A DNA stretch of 64,000 nucleotides from Candidatus Merdivicinus faecavium (GCA_018716285.1 DVKD01000028.1:1-64000), one strand, 5' to 3'. Positions 1 to 9,487 are shown, numbered from the stretch's first letter. Notes: generated from the letters alone by a model not told the origin. Numbers and translations: made by a program.

Positions 1-200
1 GAATCCTCTCGGATTCCCTTTGAGAACATTGTATCATCTCCGGTTTTGCTGGCGCAAAACCCGGGCGGCTGCGCCCGCCCTGCAAATCCTCGCGGATTTG
101 CGGATATGGTATAATAACCTCAAAGGCTTCCTGGCGGAAGCGCGGGGAACTCCGTCCCCCTCGGAATCCTCTCGGATTCCCTTTGAGAACATTGTATCAT
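1..200 (+). repeat. Modular multi-hairpin intergenic repeat, just over one unit; 37-nt perfect direct repeat at 1-37 and 164-200
   Basis: GAATCCTCTCGGATTCCCTTTGAGAACATTGTATCAT occurs at 1-37 and 164-200; hairpins GGTTTTGC/GCAAAACC (42-61), CGGGCG/CGCCCG (62-77), GCAAATCC/GGATTTGC (82-101), GCTTCC/GGAAGC (126-141), GGAATCC/GGATTCC (163-180); extended -10 TGGTATAAT at 107-115. Confidence 0.8.
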
Positions 201-299
201 GACAGGTTTGTTTTTGCAGAACCGCAGCGGATAAATCGGCCTGCAAAGCCCTCGCCGGGAGGACGCCCGGGCAACGACAAATAGAGATTTACCGAAAGG

Positions 300-1718
300 A
301 TGATTTTCATGCTGGACAAAACCTTACTGGACCAATATTTCGCCGAACACCGGGAGGAATTCCTGCGGGATATCTGCCGCCTCGTCCGCATCCCGAGCGA
401 GCGCGGCGAGCCGCTCCCGGGGATGCCCTACGGCGAAGGCCCGGCCAAAGCCCTCGCCGAAGCGATGGAGATCGCGCGGGAGCTGGGCTTTTCGGTCAAA
501 AACTACGACAACTACGTTTGCGCGGCCGACTTAAACGGACTTCCCACCGAGCTGGACATCCTCGCCCACCTCGACGTGGTGCCGGTCAGCAACGGCTGGA
601 CGGTGACAAAGCCCTTTGAACCGGTCGTTTTGGACGGCAAAATCTACGGCCGCGGGACGGCTGACGACAAGGGCCCGGCCGTCGCCGCCCTCTACGCCGC
701 CAAGGCGGTGCGCGACCTCGGCGTGCCGCTTTCCAAAAATGTCCGCATCATCCTTGGCACCGACGAGGAGTGCGGCAGCTCGGACCTCGAGCACTACTAT
801 TCCATCGAGAAGGAAGCGCCCAAGAGCTTCTCCCCCGACGCGGATTTTCCCCTCATCAATCTCGAAAAAGGCGGCCTGCGCGGCGCCTTCTCGGCGGAAT
901 GGGAAGAGGACAAGGCGCTCCCCCGGCTCGTTTCGGCTGACGCGGGCATCAAGTTAAACGTCGTGCCCGACCGGGCCGAGGCCGTTGTGGAAGGGCTTTC
1001 CCGGCCCGCGCTGGAAGAGGCCTGCGCCGCCGCTTCGGCCAAAACGGGGGTGGAGTTTGCCCTCTCCGACGCCGGCGAGGGGCGCTGCCATATCCTGGCT
1101 AAGGGCCTGGGCGCCCACGCGGCCGGCCCGCAGGGGGGCAACAACGCCCTCACCGGGCTGCTCTGCCTGCTCTCCTCCCTGCCCTTTGCGGAAAGCGAAG
1201 GGATTGCCCGCCTGCGGGCAGTGGCCGAATGCTTCCCGCACGGCGACTGCCTGGGCAAGGCGCTGGGGGTCGCCATGTCCGACGAACTCTCGGGCGAAAC
1301 GACCATCAGCCTTGATATCTTCCACTATTCCCTGACCGGGCTGCGGGGCGAGTTTGACTGCCGCGCCTGCATCCTCGCAAACGACGAAAACCTCCGCGAC
1401 CCCATCCGGGAGAAGCTGGCTGCGGGCGGCGTCATCCTCGCGCCCTGCGCCGTCTTCGCGCCCCACCATGTGCCGGCGGACAGCCCCTTTATTCAGACGC
1501 TGCTCTCCTGCTACGAAGCCTACACCGGGGAGAAGGGCTACTGCGTCTCGATCGGCGGGGGCACCTACGTCCATCATCTGGAAAACGGCGTCGCCTTCGG
1601 CTGCGCCAAACCGGGGGTCAACAACCGGATGCACGGCGACGACGAATTTGCCGAGGTCGACCAGCTCCTCCTCTCCGCCAAGATTTTCGCGGCGGCGATC
1701 GCCGAGATCTGCGGCTGA
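300..1718 (+). CDS. M20 family dipeptidase (PepV/Sapep-like)
   Basis: Full ORF; motifs LDILAHLDVVPVSNGW, GRGTADDKGP, GTDEECGSSD typical of M20 Sapep dipeptidases. Confidence 0.9.
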   Translation: MIFMLDKTLLDQYFAEHREEFLRDICRLVRIPSERGEPLPGMPYGEGPAKALAEAMEIARELGFSVKNYDNYVCAADLNGLPTELDILAHLDVVPVSNGWTVTKPFEPVVLDGKIYGRGTADDKGPAVAALYAAKAVRDLGVPLSKNVRIILGTDEECGSSDLEHYYSIEKEAPKSFSPDADFPLINLEKGGLRGAFSAEWEEDKALPRLVSADAGIKLNVVPDRAEAVVEGLSRPALEEACAAASAKTGVEFALSDAGEGRCHILAKGLGAHAAGPQGGNNALTGLLCLLSSLPFAESEGIARLRAVAECFPHGDCLGKALGVAMSDELSGETTISLDIFHYSLTGLRGEFDCRACILANDENLRDPIREKLAAGGVILAPCAVFAPHHVPADSPFIQTLLSCYEAYTGEKGYCVSIGGGTYVHHLENGVAFGCAKPGVNNRMHGDDEFAEVDQLLLSAKIFAAAIAEICG

Positions 1719-1732
1719 CCCGCCCCATCCGT

Positions 1733-1773
1733 AAAAAACGGCTCCCCGAATACTTCGGGGAGCCATTCTCCAC
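1733..1773 (-). terminator. Intrinsic terminator hairpin (T-tract on minus strand)
   Basis: GGCTCCCCGAA TAC TTCGGGGAGCC; AAAAAA precedes the stem on + so the U-tract is on the minus transcript. Confidence 0.6.
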
Positions 1774-1794
1774 ACTCATGCCTCGAAAGGAGTC

Positions 1795-2142
1795 ATGCCG
1801 ATGAAATGCAAATACTGCGGGAAAAAGACCGCGGGCAGCGCCGCATACTGCTCCACCTACTGCCGGCAAAAAGGGGAGGCGCGGGAGCAGTTCGGGCGCA
1901 AGACCCGCCTGCCCTTTCTCATCTCCCTCGTTCTGGCCGTCGTCGCGGCGGCGGCCGGAGCCGTCCTCATCGCGGCGGGGCGGCACGACCAGGGCTTCCT
2001 CTTCCTGAGCGGCGGGCTCGCCCTTGCCGGGATCGGGATGCTCGCCTTCCCGCGCAGCGGAAAGGGCGCAAACGCCTTCTGCCATGTCGGGGGCGCGCTC
2101 TCTTTTGCGCTGGCTGTCGCGATCTTCCTGCTCTGGCGGTAA
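1795..2142 (+). CDS. Small protein with N-terminal Cys-rich (zinc-ribbon-like) motif and two TM segments
   Basis: MPMKCKYCGKKTAGSAAYCSTYC plus hydrophobic helices. Confidence 0.7.
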   Translation: MPMKCKYCGKKTAGSAAYCSTYCRQKGEAREQFGRKTRLPFLISLVLAVVAAAAGAVLIAAGRHDQGFLFLSGGLALAGIGMLAFPRSGKGANAFCHVGGALSFALAVAIFLLWR

Positions 2143-3030
2143 TCAGCCCTGGTCCTTATCCTCCTCGAACAGCTCCTGCAGAACCCGCGGGGAATATTCC
2201 CGGGTGCGCAGGCCGCTGAACTGGCGGACCAGGTTGCCGTTCATGATGTTGTGCGGCTCCGCCTTGAGAAAAATGGTGATGCACATCAGCTCGTCCTTGA
2301 TCTTGCGGCGGCGGATAAGGCATTCCCGGAGCTGCCGGTAGATGCGGTAGCCTTTGACCGCGTTGAGGGAGTTGAACTCGATATAGTGTTCCAGGTCGCA
2401 GAGTTCTGCGCTGACCTGGCGGAGCGCTTCCGCCAGGTCTTTTTTGCGCTGGACGAGCTGCTCGTACTCCTTCTTCATGGCGTCGGCCCGCTCCATCCAC
2501 TCGCTCACGAGGGCGTGCGGGTCCTCCTGCGCCTCTTTCTCCCTGGGCGGCTGTTCCCGCTTCGTTTTCGCGGGGACGACCCGGGCGGGCTGATCGGGTT
2601 TCGGCTCCTGCTTGGCGCGCGTTTTCCTGCGGGGAGGCTCCTGCGCGGGCGGGGCGGCTTCCGGGGCGGGCTCTGCGGGCGGGGAGTCGGGCGCCTTTTC
2701 GGCGGCGGGCTTGGCCGCCTCAGCTTCCGCCTTTTTGCGGCGCTGGCGAGGCTGCTTTTTGGGGGCGGGCGGCTCCTCAAATGCGGGGACCTCCTCCTGC
2801 GGGATGTTCTCCACAACCGGCTGTTCGCTGCCGGCAAGGGCGGCGAGGGGGTGGAGCCGCCAGTTTTCGCGCTCCTTCGGCTTAATCATATTCTGCAGGA
2901 TGTTGTTCGCCTTGGTCTCGCTCAATACGGTCGCGGCGGACGGGTCGGGGACGCAGATCCAGTGATTGCCGTCGTTGATGGACAAAAACTGGCCGTCCTG
3001 GTGGATGAGTACATATCGGTCTTGGGGCAT
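2143..3030 (-). CDS. Hypothetical protein with disordered K/P/A/E-rich linker and C-terminal coiled coil
   Basis: Full ORF, RBS-like GGAGGAG upstream, low-complexity middle. Confidence 0.7.
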   Translation of the reverse strand: MPQDRYVLIHQDGQFLSINDGNHWICVPDPSAATVLSETKANNILQNMIKPKERENWRLHPLAALAGSEQPVVENIPQEEVPAFEEPPAPKKQPRQRRKKAEAEAAKPAAEKAPDSPPAEPAPEAAPPAQEPPRRKTRAKQEPKPDQPARVVPAKTKREQPPREKEAQEDPHALVSEWMERADAMKKEYEQLVQRKKDLAEALRQVSAELCDLEHYIEFNSLNAVKGYRIYRQLRECLIRRRKIKDELMCITIFLKAEPHNIMNGNLVRQFSGLRTREYSPRVLQELFEEDKDQG

Positions 3031-3091
3031 AAATCTCCTCCTTTATCTGTGTTTTTTTCATGTTTTCCTGCCCGGCAGGAGCGCGCCGCTT

Positions 3092-3811
3092 TTACTCAGC
3101 GGGCGCGTAGGTGCCGTCCGGCGCAAAGCCGGGCGGGAGGGAACCCTCGGCCTCGACGAGGATATTCTCCCCGTCCTTCCGGAAGGTGATGGTCGCATCC
3201 TCGATGGTGGTAGATTCCGCCGTCCCGCTGCCGGTGGAGCGGGCGACCTGGTACTCGTAGCCGTTGCCGTTCGGGTCGACCAGAGTAAACTCAAAGGAAG
3301 AGGTGTCCTGCAGCTCGATGGAGAGGGTGACCCCGCTCTCGCTCACATAGCTGCCGGCCCAGTCGAGGACGGTCTCATCGCTTTCGCTCTGTCCCTGCTC
3401 CTCCTCTGCCCCGCCGGCCTGGCAGAACGGGTCGTCCTCCGGCGCATAGGCGGAGCCGTCAGGGTAGTAGGTGAAGATCTGGCCGTTTTCTTCATCGACC
3501 AGCACCGAGGTTTCGAAGGTGATCTGCTCATTCTCAATGAGGAAATGGAAGTAGGTCCGGCCGTTCCACTTCCGCGCGGCGTCGTTGAGTGTGAGGGTGT
3601 AGGTCCCCTCGAAATCGAGCGGCAGACGCTCGGTCACCAGGGCGCGGGCCTCTTCTTCGGTCAGGGATTCCGCCTCAAGGACAGGCTCGGACTCCGCGGA
3701 AACCTCCGAAACCTGGGAGGAGGCGGGCAGATCCTGCCCCTGGCAGCCGGTCAGGGCGCAGAGCGCACAGAGCGCAAGGATGCCGGCGGTCATTTTGGGA
3801 AACCTTTTCAT
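3092..3811 (-). CDS. Lipoprotein of unknown function
   Basis: Signal peptide plus lipobox-like LCALTGC. Confidence 0.75.
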   Translation of the reverse strand: MKRFPKMTAGILALCALCALTGCQGQDLPASSQVSEVSAESEPVLEAESLTEEEARALVTERLPLDFEGTYTLTLNDAARKWNGRTYFHFLIENEQITFETSVLVDEENGQIFTYYPDGSAYAPEDDPFCQAGGAEEEQGQSESDETVLDWAGSYVSESGVTLSIELQDTSSFEFTLVDPNGNGYEYQVARSTGSGTAESTTIEDATITFRKDGENILVEAEGSLPPGFAPDGTYAPAE

Positions 3812-3826
3812 AAGAACGCTCCTTTC

Positions 3827-4324
3827 TCAGCAAAGCGGCAGCTCCATAATATAATCATCCATGTAAAACCCGCCGCCGATGTCGGTCTTGACCGCGTCAA
3901 TCTCGCAGAAGCCGAGCGCTTTGTAGACGGCGATGGAGCCGCTGTTTTCCTTGTTGACAGTCAGATAAATGCTGCGCAGGCCGGCCGCCTCTGCCCTGAG
4001 CTTTTCGAGGGCGAGACGGGCAATCCCGCGGCCGCGCACCGCGCGCCGAAGATAGAGCTTGCTTAAAAACAGCCGGTCCTCTTCCCGGACAAACCCGCAG
4101 TAGCCGCAGGGGCAGCCGTCCTCGAAAACGAGCCAGTAGCGGTACCCGCCGTCCGCAAGCTGGGCCGCGACCGCGCGCTCGCTCTGATATTTTTCGAGCA
4201 TGTAGGCGATCTGCGCCTCGCCGAGCAGTTCGCCGTAATGCTCGCGCCAGATCTCCTCGCCGAGCCGCGCGACCTCGGCGATCTGGGCGGGGGAGGCGAC
4301 CTCCTGAAATTCGATTGCTGCCAT
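3827..4324 (-). CDS. GNAT family N-acetyltransferase
   Basis: LYLRRAVRGRGIARLALEKLRAEA...YLTVNKENSGSIAVYKALGF; start at MAAIEF chosen over the longer ORF. Confidence 0.85.
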   Translation of the reverse strand: MAAIEFQEVASPAQIAEVARLGEEIWREHYGELLGEAQIAYMLEKYQSERAVAAQLADGGYRYWLVFEDGCPCGYCGFVREEDRLFLSKLYLRRAVRGRGIARLALEKLRAEAAGLRSIYLTVNKENSGSIAVYKALGFCEIDAVKTDIGGGFYMDDYIMELPLC

Positions 4325-4538
4325 CTGAACCATTCCTTTCTGTCCGGGATTTCCTGTTTTCAGGATAGCACAGCCGCCTGCAATTTTCAAGAGGGATTTT
4401 GTTAACGCCGCTCCGCGCAAAGATCAGTTTTTATGCACAAATCGTCAATCGTGCTATGATTTTTCAAAAAGGACTGGGATTTTTGCACGGAATCCTGTAT
4501 AATGAAAGGGAAAAGTCCCCCAAAGGAGGTCCGTAAAT

Positions 4539-6209
4539 ATGATGATCCGCAACCTGCTCACCCTCTCCTCCCTCGAAAAGGTCTTCCCCGACCAGCGCCC
4601 GGAGGAGTACGCGGGCAAATTCTCCATGATGCGGGAAGACCAGCTCGCCTTCCAGCTCGCCTTCCGCCTGGAAGCGCCGCCGGAAGCTTCGTTCTGGCGG
4701 ATGGTGCGAGTCAAGATCGACTCTCCCCTCGCGCCCTGGCTCAAGGTTTTCTGTGTGCGCTGCGTCCCCGCGCGTTTCCTCACCGGAAACGCCTCCGACG
4801 GCAATTTCCTCCGCACCGAGCCCGGGCTTTACCCCGACCTGCTCCTCCCCGTCGGCGAGGAGGGCGCGCGCTTTACCCCCAACTGCTGGAACGCCTTCTG
4901 GTTCCAGGTCCGCACCGACGCTTCCACCCCCGCCGGCGTCCATCCGGTGAAGATCACCCTGATGGTCGATTCCTTCGGCGAAACCGAGGAGTATGAGCAG
5001 ACCGTCGAGGTCGAGGTGATCGGCGCATGCCTGCCCAAGCAGAAGCTCCTCCACACCGAGTGGTTCCACGCCGACTGCATCGCCGACTACTACAAGGTCC
5101 CCGCCTGGAGCGAGGAGCACTGGAAGGCGGTCGAGTCCCAGCTGCGCGCAGCCGTCCGCTGCGGCGTCAACATGATCCTGACCCCCGTCTTCACCCCCGC
5201 CCTCGACACGGCGGTCGGCTGGGAGCGGACCACCGTCCAGCTCGTCGACATCACGGTGGAAAAGGGCGCATACTCCTTCGGTTTTGAGAAGCTCGACCGC
5301 TGGGTGAAGCTCTGTCTCGGCTGCGGCATCGAGCGCTTCGAGATTGCCCACCTCTACAGCCAGTGGGGCGCCGAGCACTGCCCGAAGATCATGGCGACAG
5401 TGGACGGCGAATACCGCCGCATTTTCGGCTGGGAGAGCGACGCCGTCGGCCCGGAATACGCGGGCTTCCTGAGCGCCTTCCTCCCCGCCCTGACCGCCCA
5501 TCTGGAAGAGCTCGGGCTGCGGAAAGAGCAGGTCGTCTTCCATATCTCGGACGAACCGTCGGCCGACCACCTGCCCCAGTACAAAGCCTGCCGGGAGCAG
5601 GTTCAGGGGCTGCTCGAGGGCTACACCATCATGGACGCCCTGAGCGACTTCAGCTTCTACCAGCAGGGCGTCTGCCCGAACCCCGTGGTTGCCACCAACC
5701 ATGTCACCCCTTTCCTCGAGCACAAGGTGGAAAACCTCTGGGTCTACTACTGCGTCAGCCAGAATTACCAGGTGAGCAACCGGTTCATGGCCATGCCCTC
5801 GGCCCGCACCCGCATCATCGGCACCCAGTTTTACAAATACCGGATCGCCGGGTTCCTGCACTGGGGCTTCAACTTCTATAATTCCCAGTATTCCCTCAAG
5901 CACATCGACCCCTTCGCCGTCACCGACGCGGACGGCGCCTTCCCCGCCGGCGACCCCTTCCTCGTCTATCCCGGCGAGGACGGGGAAGCGTGGGATTCCC
6001 TCCGGCTCCAGGTCTTCTATGACGCCATCTGCGACCTGCGCGCCTTCGAGCTGCTCGAGTCGCTGGCCGGCCGGGAGTTCGTGATGGAGCTCTTAGAGGG
6101 CGGCCTGCAGCGGGAGGTCACCTTCTTTGACTACCCGCACGAGGCTTCCTACCTCCTCACCCTCCGCGCCAGGGTCAACGAGGAGATCAGAAAGCGCATC
6201 GGCGGCTGA
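4539..6209 (+). CDS. DUF4091-type glycoside hydrolase-like protein
   Basis: Full ORF with RBS AAAGGAGG; overall pattern (HISDEP..., final YRRFLWWGFNFYN-like segment) resembles DUF4091 proteins. Confidence 0.75.
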   Translation: MMIRNLLTLSSLEKVFPDQRPEEYAGKFSMMREDQLAFQLAFRLEAPPEASFWRMVRVKIDSPLAPWLKVFCVRCVPARFLTGNASDGNFLRTEPGLYPDLLLPVGEEGARFTPNCWNAFWFQVRTDASTPAGVHPVKITLMVDSFGETEEYEQTVEVEVIGACLPKQKLLHTEWFHADCIADYYKVPAWSEEHWKAVESQLRAAVRCGVNMILTPVFTPALDTAVGWERTTVQLVDITVEKGAYSFGFEKLDRWVKLCLGCGIERFEIAHLYSQWGAEHCPKIMATVDGEYRRIFGWESDAVGPEYAGFLSAFLPALTAHLEELGLRKEQVVFHISDEPSADHLPQYKACREQVQGLLEGYTIMDALSDFSFYQQGVCPNPVVATNHVTPFLEHKVENLWVYYCVSQNYQVSNRFMAMPSARTRIIGTQFYKYRIAGFLHWGFNFYNSQYSLKHIDPFAVTDADGAFPAGDPFLVYPGEDGEAWDSLRLQVFYDAICDLRAFELLESLAGREFVMELLEGGLQREVTFFDYPHEASYLLTLRARVNEEIRKRIGG

Positions 6210-6244
6210 TTTTTCCCGCCCTTCTATTCTCACCAAAAAAAATT

Positions 6245-6296
6245 CCGCCCGGGCCTGTAAATTTTGATTGACAAGCCCGGGCGGATGTGCTATAAT
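6245..6296 (+). promoter_or_regulatory. Consensus sigma-A promoter of rpmG-secE-nusG embedded in an inverted repeat
   Basis: TTGACA 6268-6273, 17-bp spacer, TATAAT 6291-6296; arms CCGCCCGGGC 6245-6254 / GCCCGGGCGG 6275-6284. Confidence 0.85.
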
Positions 6297-6452
6297 GGTA
6301 TTACCTCTAAAAGGGTTTATTTTTTTGTGCAAAAATGGCCTGGAAACAGGCCGGCCTTTCCGAAACGGAACCACGCGCGGAGGAAAGAAACCAAGATGCG
6401 TTCTCTTTTTTGAGGGAGGCAAAACAGTCCGATTATACAGGAGGTGCCGAAC

Positions 6453-6602
6453 ATGCGGGTAAAAGTAACCTTAGCTTGCACAGAGTGCAAACAGCGCAAT
6501 TACAACACCATGAAGAACAAGAAAAACGATCCTGACAGGCTGGAAATGAGCAAATACTGCCGTTTCTGCAAGAAACACACCACCCATAAGGAAACGAAGT
6601 AA
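6453..6602 (+). CDS. rpmG: 50S ribosomal protein L33 (49 aa, below the ORF-track cutoff)
   Basis: [57 protein letters not shown]. Confidence 0.97.
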   Translation: MRVKVTLACTECKQRNYNTMKNKKNDPDRLEMSKYCRFCKKHTTHKETK

Positions 6603-6622
6603 GGCAGAAAGGGGAACAGAGC

Positions 6623-6883
6623 ATGGCAGAGCAGAATGAAAAGAAAGCTCCTGAAAAAGCTCAGAAGGCAAAGCCCGCCAAGAAAAAGGACGGCTTTCTG
6701 CAAAAAGCTTCCCGTTTCTTCCGAGACCTGAAAAGCGAAATGAAGAAGGTCGTCTGGCCTTCGAAAAAGCAGGTCATCAACAACACCTGCGTCGCGTTTG
6801 TCATGATGGGTTCGGTCGGTGTCGTCATCTGGGTGCTCGACTGGGTGCTCACCGTGATCCGGGGCTTCGTTCTCGGCTTATAA
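6623..6883 (+). CDS. secE: Preprotein translocase subunit SecE
   Basis: SEMKKVVWPSKKQVINNTCVAF; syntenic with rpmG and nusG. Confidence 0.96.
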   Translation: MAEQNEKKAPEKAQKAKPAKKKDGFLQKASRFFRDLKSEMKKVVWPSKKQVINNTCVAFVMMGSVGVVIWVLDWVLTVIRGFVLGL

Positions 6884-6929
6884 GCCGTTGTTCCATTTTC
6901 CTATCTTCTAAATCTTCGGAGGTTCGCTT

Positions 6930-7457
6930 ATGTCTGAAACGCCAAAATGGTATGTTGTTCACACGTATTCCGGGTATGAAAACAAGGTTGCACAAAATAT
7001 AGAAAAGTTCGTGGAGAACCAGGGTCTCGGCGACTTGATTTTTGAGGTAAGCATGCCCACGGAAACCGTTGTCGAATATAAAAATGACAAAAAGCGGGAA
7101 GTGGAACGGAAAATTTTCCCCGGTTACGTCCTTGTGAAAATGATCTTGACCGACGAATCGTGGTACGTCATCCGCAACATCCGCGGCGTGACCGGCTTTG
7201 TCGGCCCGGCCAGCAACAAGCCCATCCCCCTCACCGACGAGGAAGTGGAGAAGCTGCGCATCGAGGTCCGGACCGTCCAGCTCGATTACAAGCCGGGGGA
7301 CAGCGTAAAGATCATCCAGGGCCCTCTCGAAGGCTTTATCGGCCGGGTGGAGGAAGTCGACACGGACAAGAACATCGTCAAGGTCACCGTCTCGATGTTC
7401 GGACGGGATATCTTGGCGGAGCTTCAGCTTGGCCAGGCAGAACTGGTCAAGGACTGA
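6930..7457 (+). CDS. nusG: Transcription termination/antitermination protein NusG
   Basis: WYVVHTYSGYENKVAQNIE, FPGYVLVKM, FVGP, KOW GDSVKIIQGPLEGFIG. Confidence 0.98.
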   Translation: MSETPKWYVVHTYSGYENKVAQNIEKFVENQGLGDLIFEVSMPTETVVEYKNDKKREVERKIFPGYVLVKMILTDESWYVIRNIRGVTGFVGPASNKPIPLTDEEVEKLRIEVRTVQLDYKPGDSVKIIQGPLEGFIGRVEEVDTDKNIVKVTVSMFGRDILAELQLGQAELVKD

Positions 7458-7589
7458 AATTCTTAGCAAAAATCGAAGCATCCGGCAGGATGCCTTTCAG
7501 ATTGGAATAAAGACGGTTCCAATTTGAATGTGGGAGGAAGGGGTCTTCCCTTTCCGCCATTCACCACGTTATTTTGGAGGTGCTTATTT

Positions 7590-8015
7590 ATGGCTCAGAA
7601 AGTTACAGGCTATATCAAGCTGCAGATCCCGGCAGGCAAGGCGACGCCCGCCCCGCCCGTTGGCCCCGCTCTCGGCCAGCACGGCGTTAACATCATGTCC
7701 TTTACCAAGGAATTCAACGAGCGCACCAAAAACGACATCGGCATGATCATCCCGGTCGTTATCACCGTTTATGCCGACCGTACCTTCTCCTTCGTCACCA
7801 AGACCCCTCCCGCCGCTGTCCTCATCAAGAAGGCCGCCGGTCTGGAGACCGCTTCCGGCGAGCCCAATAAGAAGAAGGTCGGCAAGATCTCCAAGGAGCA
7901 GGTGCAGAAGATCGCAGAAACCAAGATGCGCGACCTGAACGCCGCCAGCATCGAATCCGCGATGAGCATGATCGCCGGCACCGCTCGCTCTATGGGCATC
8001 GAGGTTGTGGATTAA
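7590..8015 (+). CDS. rplK: 50S ribosomal protein L11
   Basis: [36 protein letters not shown]; start at 7590 after GGAGG. Confidence 0.98.
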   Translation: MAQKVTGYIKLQIPAGKATPAPPVGPALGQHGVNIMSFTKEFNERTKNDIGMIIPVVITVYADRTFSFVTKTPPAAVLIKKAAGLETASGEPNKKKVGKISKEQVQKIAETKMRDLNAASIESAMSMIAGTARSMGIEVVD

Positions 8016-8075
8016 CCCCCGTCCGCGTGGGAGGATAATTCCGCTATGAACCACTAATTAGGGAGGATTATTGTC

Positions 8076-8768
8076 ATGAAACATGGTAAAAAATATACAG
8101 ACAGCCTCAAAGCCTACGACCGCAGCAACCTGTTTGAGGCGTCCGAGGCGCTCGCGACCGCTGTCAGCACCGCGAAAGCAAAATTTGACGAGACCGTAGA
8201 GGTCCACATCCGTCTGGGCGTTGACTCCCGCCATGCCGACCAGCAGGTCCGCGGCGCAGTCGTCCTGCCCAACGGCACCGGCAAGACCGTCCGCGTCCTG
8301 GTTATCTGCAAGGGCAACAATGTGGAGGCCGCTCAGGCCGCCGGCGCCGATTACGTCGGCGAGGAGTATGTCCAGAAGATCCAGACCGAGGGCTGGATGG
8401 ACTTTGACGTCGTCATCGCGACCCCCGATATGATGGGCGTTGTCGGCCGTCTCGGTAAGATCCTCGGCCCGCGCGGCCTCATGCCTTCCCCCAAGGCCGG
8501 CACCGTCACCCCTGACGTCGCCAAGGCTGTCACCGAAGCGAAGGCCGGTAAGATCGAGTACCGTCTCGACAAGACCAACATCATCCACTGCCCCATCGGC
8601 AAGGCTTCCTTCGGCGCTGAGAAGCTCCTCGAGAACTTCGACACCCTGATGAACGCTATCATCAAGGCGAAACCCGCCGCCTCCAAGGGCCAGTACGTCA
8701 AATCCTGCGTGGTTGCCACCACGATGGGTCCCGGCGTCCGCATCAACCCCACCCGCTACGGCGCCTAA
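8076..8768 (+). CDS. rplA: 50S ribosomal protein L1
   Basis: [27 protein letters not shown]...[15 protein letters not shown]. Confidence 0.98.
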   Translation: MKHGKKYTDSLKAYDRSNLFEASEALATAVSTAKAKFDETVEVHIRLGVDSRHADQQVRGAVVLPNGTGKTVRVLVICKGNNVEAAQAAGADYVGEEYVQKIQTEGWMDFDVVIATPDMMGVVGRLGKILGPRGLMPSPKAGTVTPDVAKAVTEAKAGKIEYRLDKTNIIHCPIGKASFGAEKLLENFDTLMNAIIKAKPAASKGQYVKSCVVATTMGPGVRINPTRYGA

Positions 8769-8785
8769 ATCCTCAAAAAAATGCG

Positions 8786-8823
8786 GCACAGGGCTTGACT
8801 TTGCGCGCGCCCTGTGCTATAAT
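8786..8823 (+). promoter_or_regulatory. Consensus sigma-A promoter of rplJL embedded in an inverted repeat
   Basis: TTGACT 8795-8800, 17-bp spacer, TATAAT 8818-8823; arms GCACAGGGC 8786-8794 / GCCCTGTGC 8809-8817. Confidence 0.85.
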
Positions 8824-8834
8824 AGAAAAGCTGG

Positions 8835-8950
8835 AATCCAAAGACAGCAGGTCCCGTGCAAACGGGCTAACGGTTCGCCGCCTGCCGAGGAAGACCAAAA
8901 TACCGCAGTATTTTGCCCTTCTCTGTCTTGGAGAAGGGCTTTTCTCATAG
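8835..8950 (+). ncRNA. Ribosomal protein L10 leader with attenuator terminator
   Basis: CCAAAGACAGCAGG...CCTGCCGAGG core between promoter and rplJ; terminator GCCCTTCTC/GAGAAGGGC-TTTTCTC at 8915-8946. Confidence 0.9.
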
Positions 8951-8983
8951 GATTTCCGCGATTATCTGTTGGAGGTGAATCAT

Positions 8984-9487
8984 ATGGCAAGCGAAAAGGT
9001 ATTACTTGAAAAGCAGCAGGCTGTCGCCGAGCTGAAGGCAAAGCTCGAGAAGGCTGTCGCCGGCGTTATGGTCGACTATAAGGGCATTGACGTCGCAAAC
9101 GACACCCAGCTCCGCAAAGAGCTGCGCGAGGCCGGCATCGACTACTGCGTTTATAAGAACTCCATCATCCGCTTTGCTGTCGCCGGCACCCAGTACGCCG
9201 ACCTGGCAAAGCATCTCGACGGCACCACCGCTTTCGCTGTTTCTGAGGAGGATGCGACCGCCGCTGCGCGGATCATCGCGAAATATTCCAAGGCAGTGAA
9301 AAACGGCTTTGATGTCAAGGCTGGTTTTGTCGAGGGCAATCTGCTCGACGCCGCCGGCGTCAACGAGCTCGCTGAAATCCCCTCTCGCGAGGTGCTCATC
9401 GCCCGCGTGCTCGGCGGTTTCAACGGTGTTATCCGCAACTTCGCCGTTGTTCTGGACCAGATCCGCGAACAGAAGGAAGCTTGCTGA
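8984..9487 (+). CDS. rplJ: 50S ribosomal protein L10
   Basis: VMVDYKGIDVANDTQLRKELREAGIDYCVYKNSI. Confidence 0.97.
   Translation: MASEKVLLEKQQAVAELKAKLEKAVAGVMVDYKGIDVANDTQLRKELREAGIDYCVYKNSIIRFAVAGTQYADLAKHLDGTTAFAVSEEDATAAARIIAKYSKAVKNGFDVKAGFVEGNLLDAAGVNELAEIPSREVLIARVLGGFNGVIRNFAVVLDQIREQKEAC

Noticed and set aside
954-1775. Long antisense ORFs opposite real genes (also 4464-5903, 15647-16678, 53682-54620, 44931-46139, 29134-30597)
   Set aside because: Typical high-GC shadow ORFs: low-complexity, no motifs, fully opposite well-supported genes.
8870-8885. GGTTCG-like T-loop suggesting a tRNA
   Set aside because: Part of the L10 leader; no acceptor or anticodon arms.
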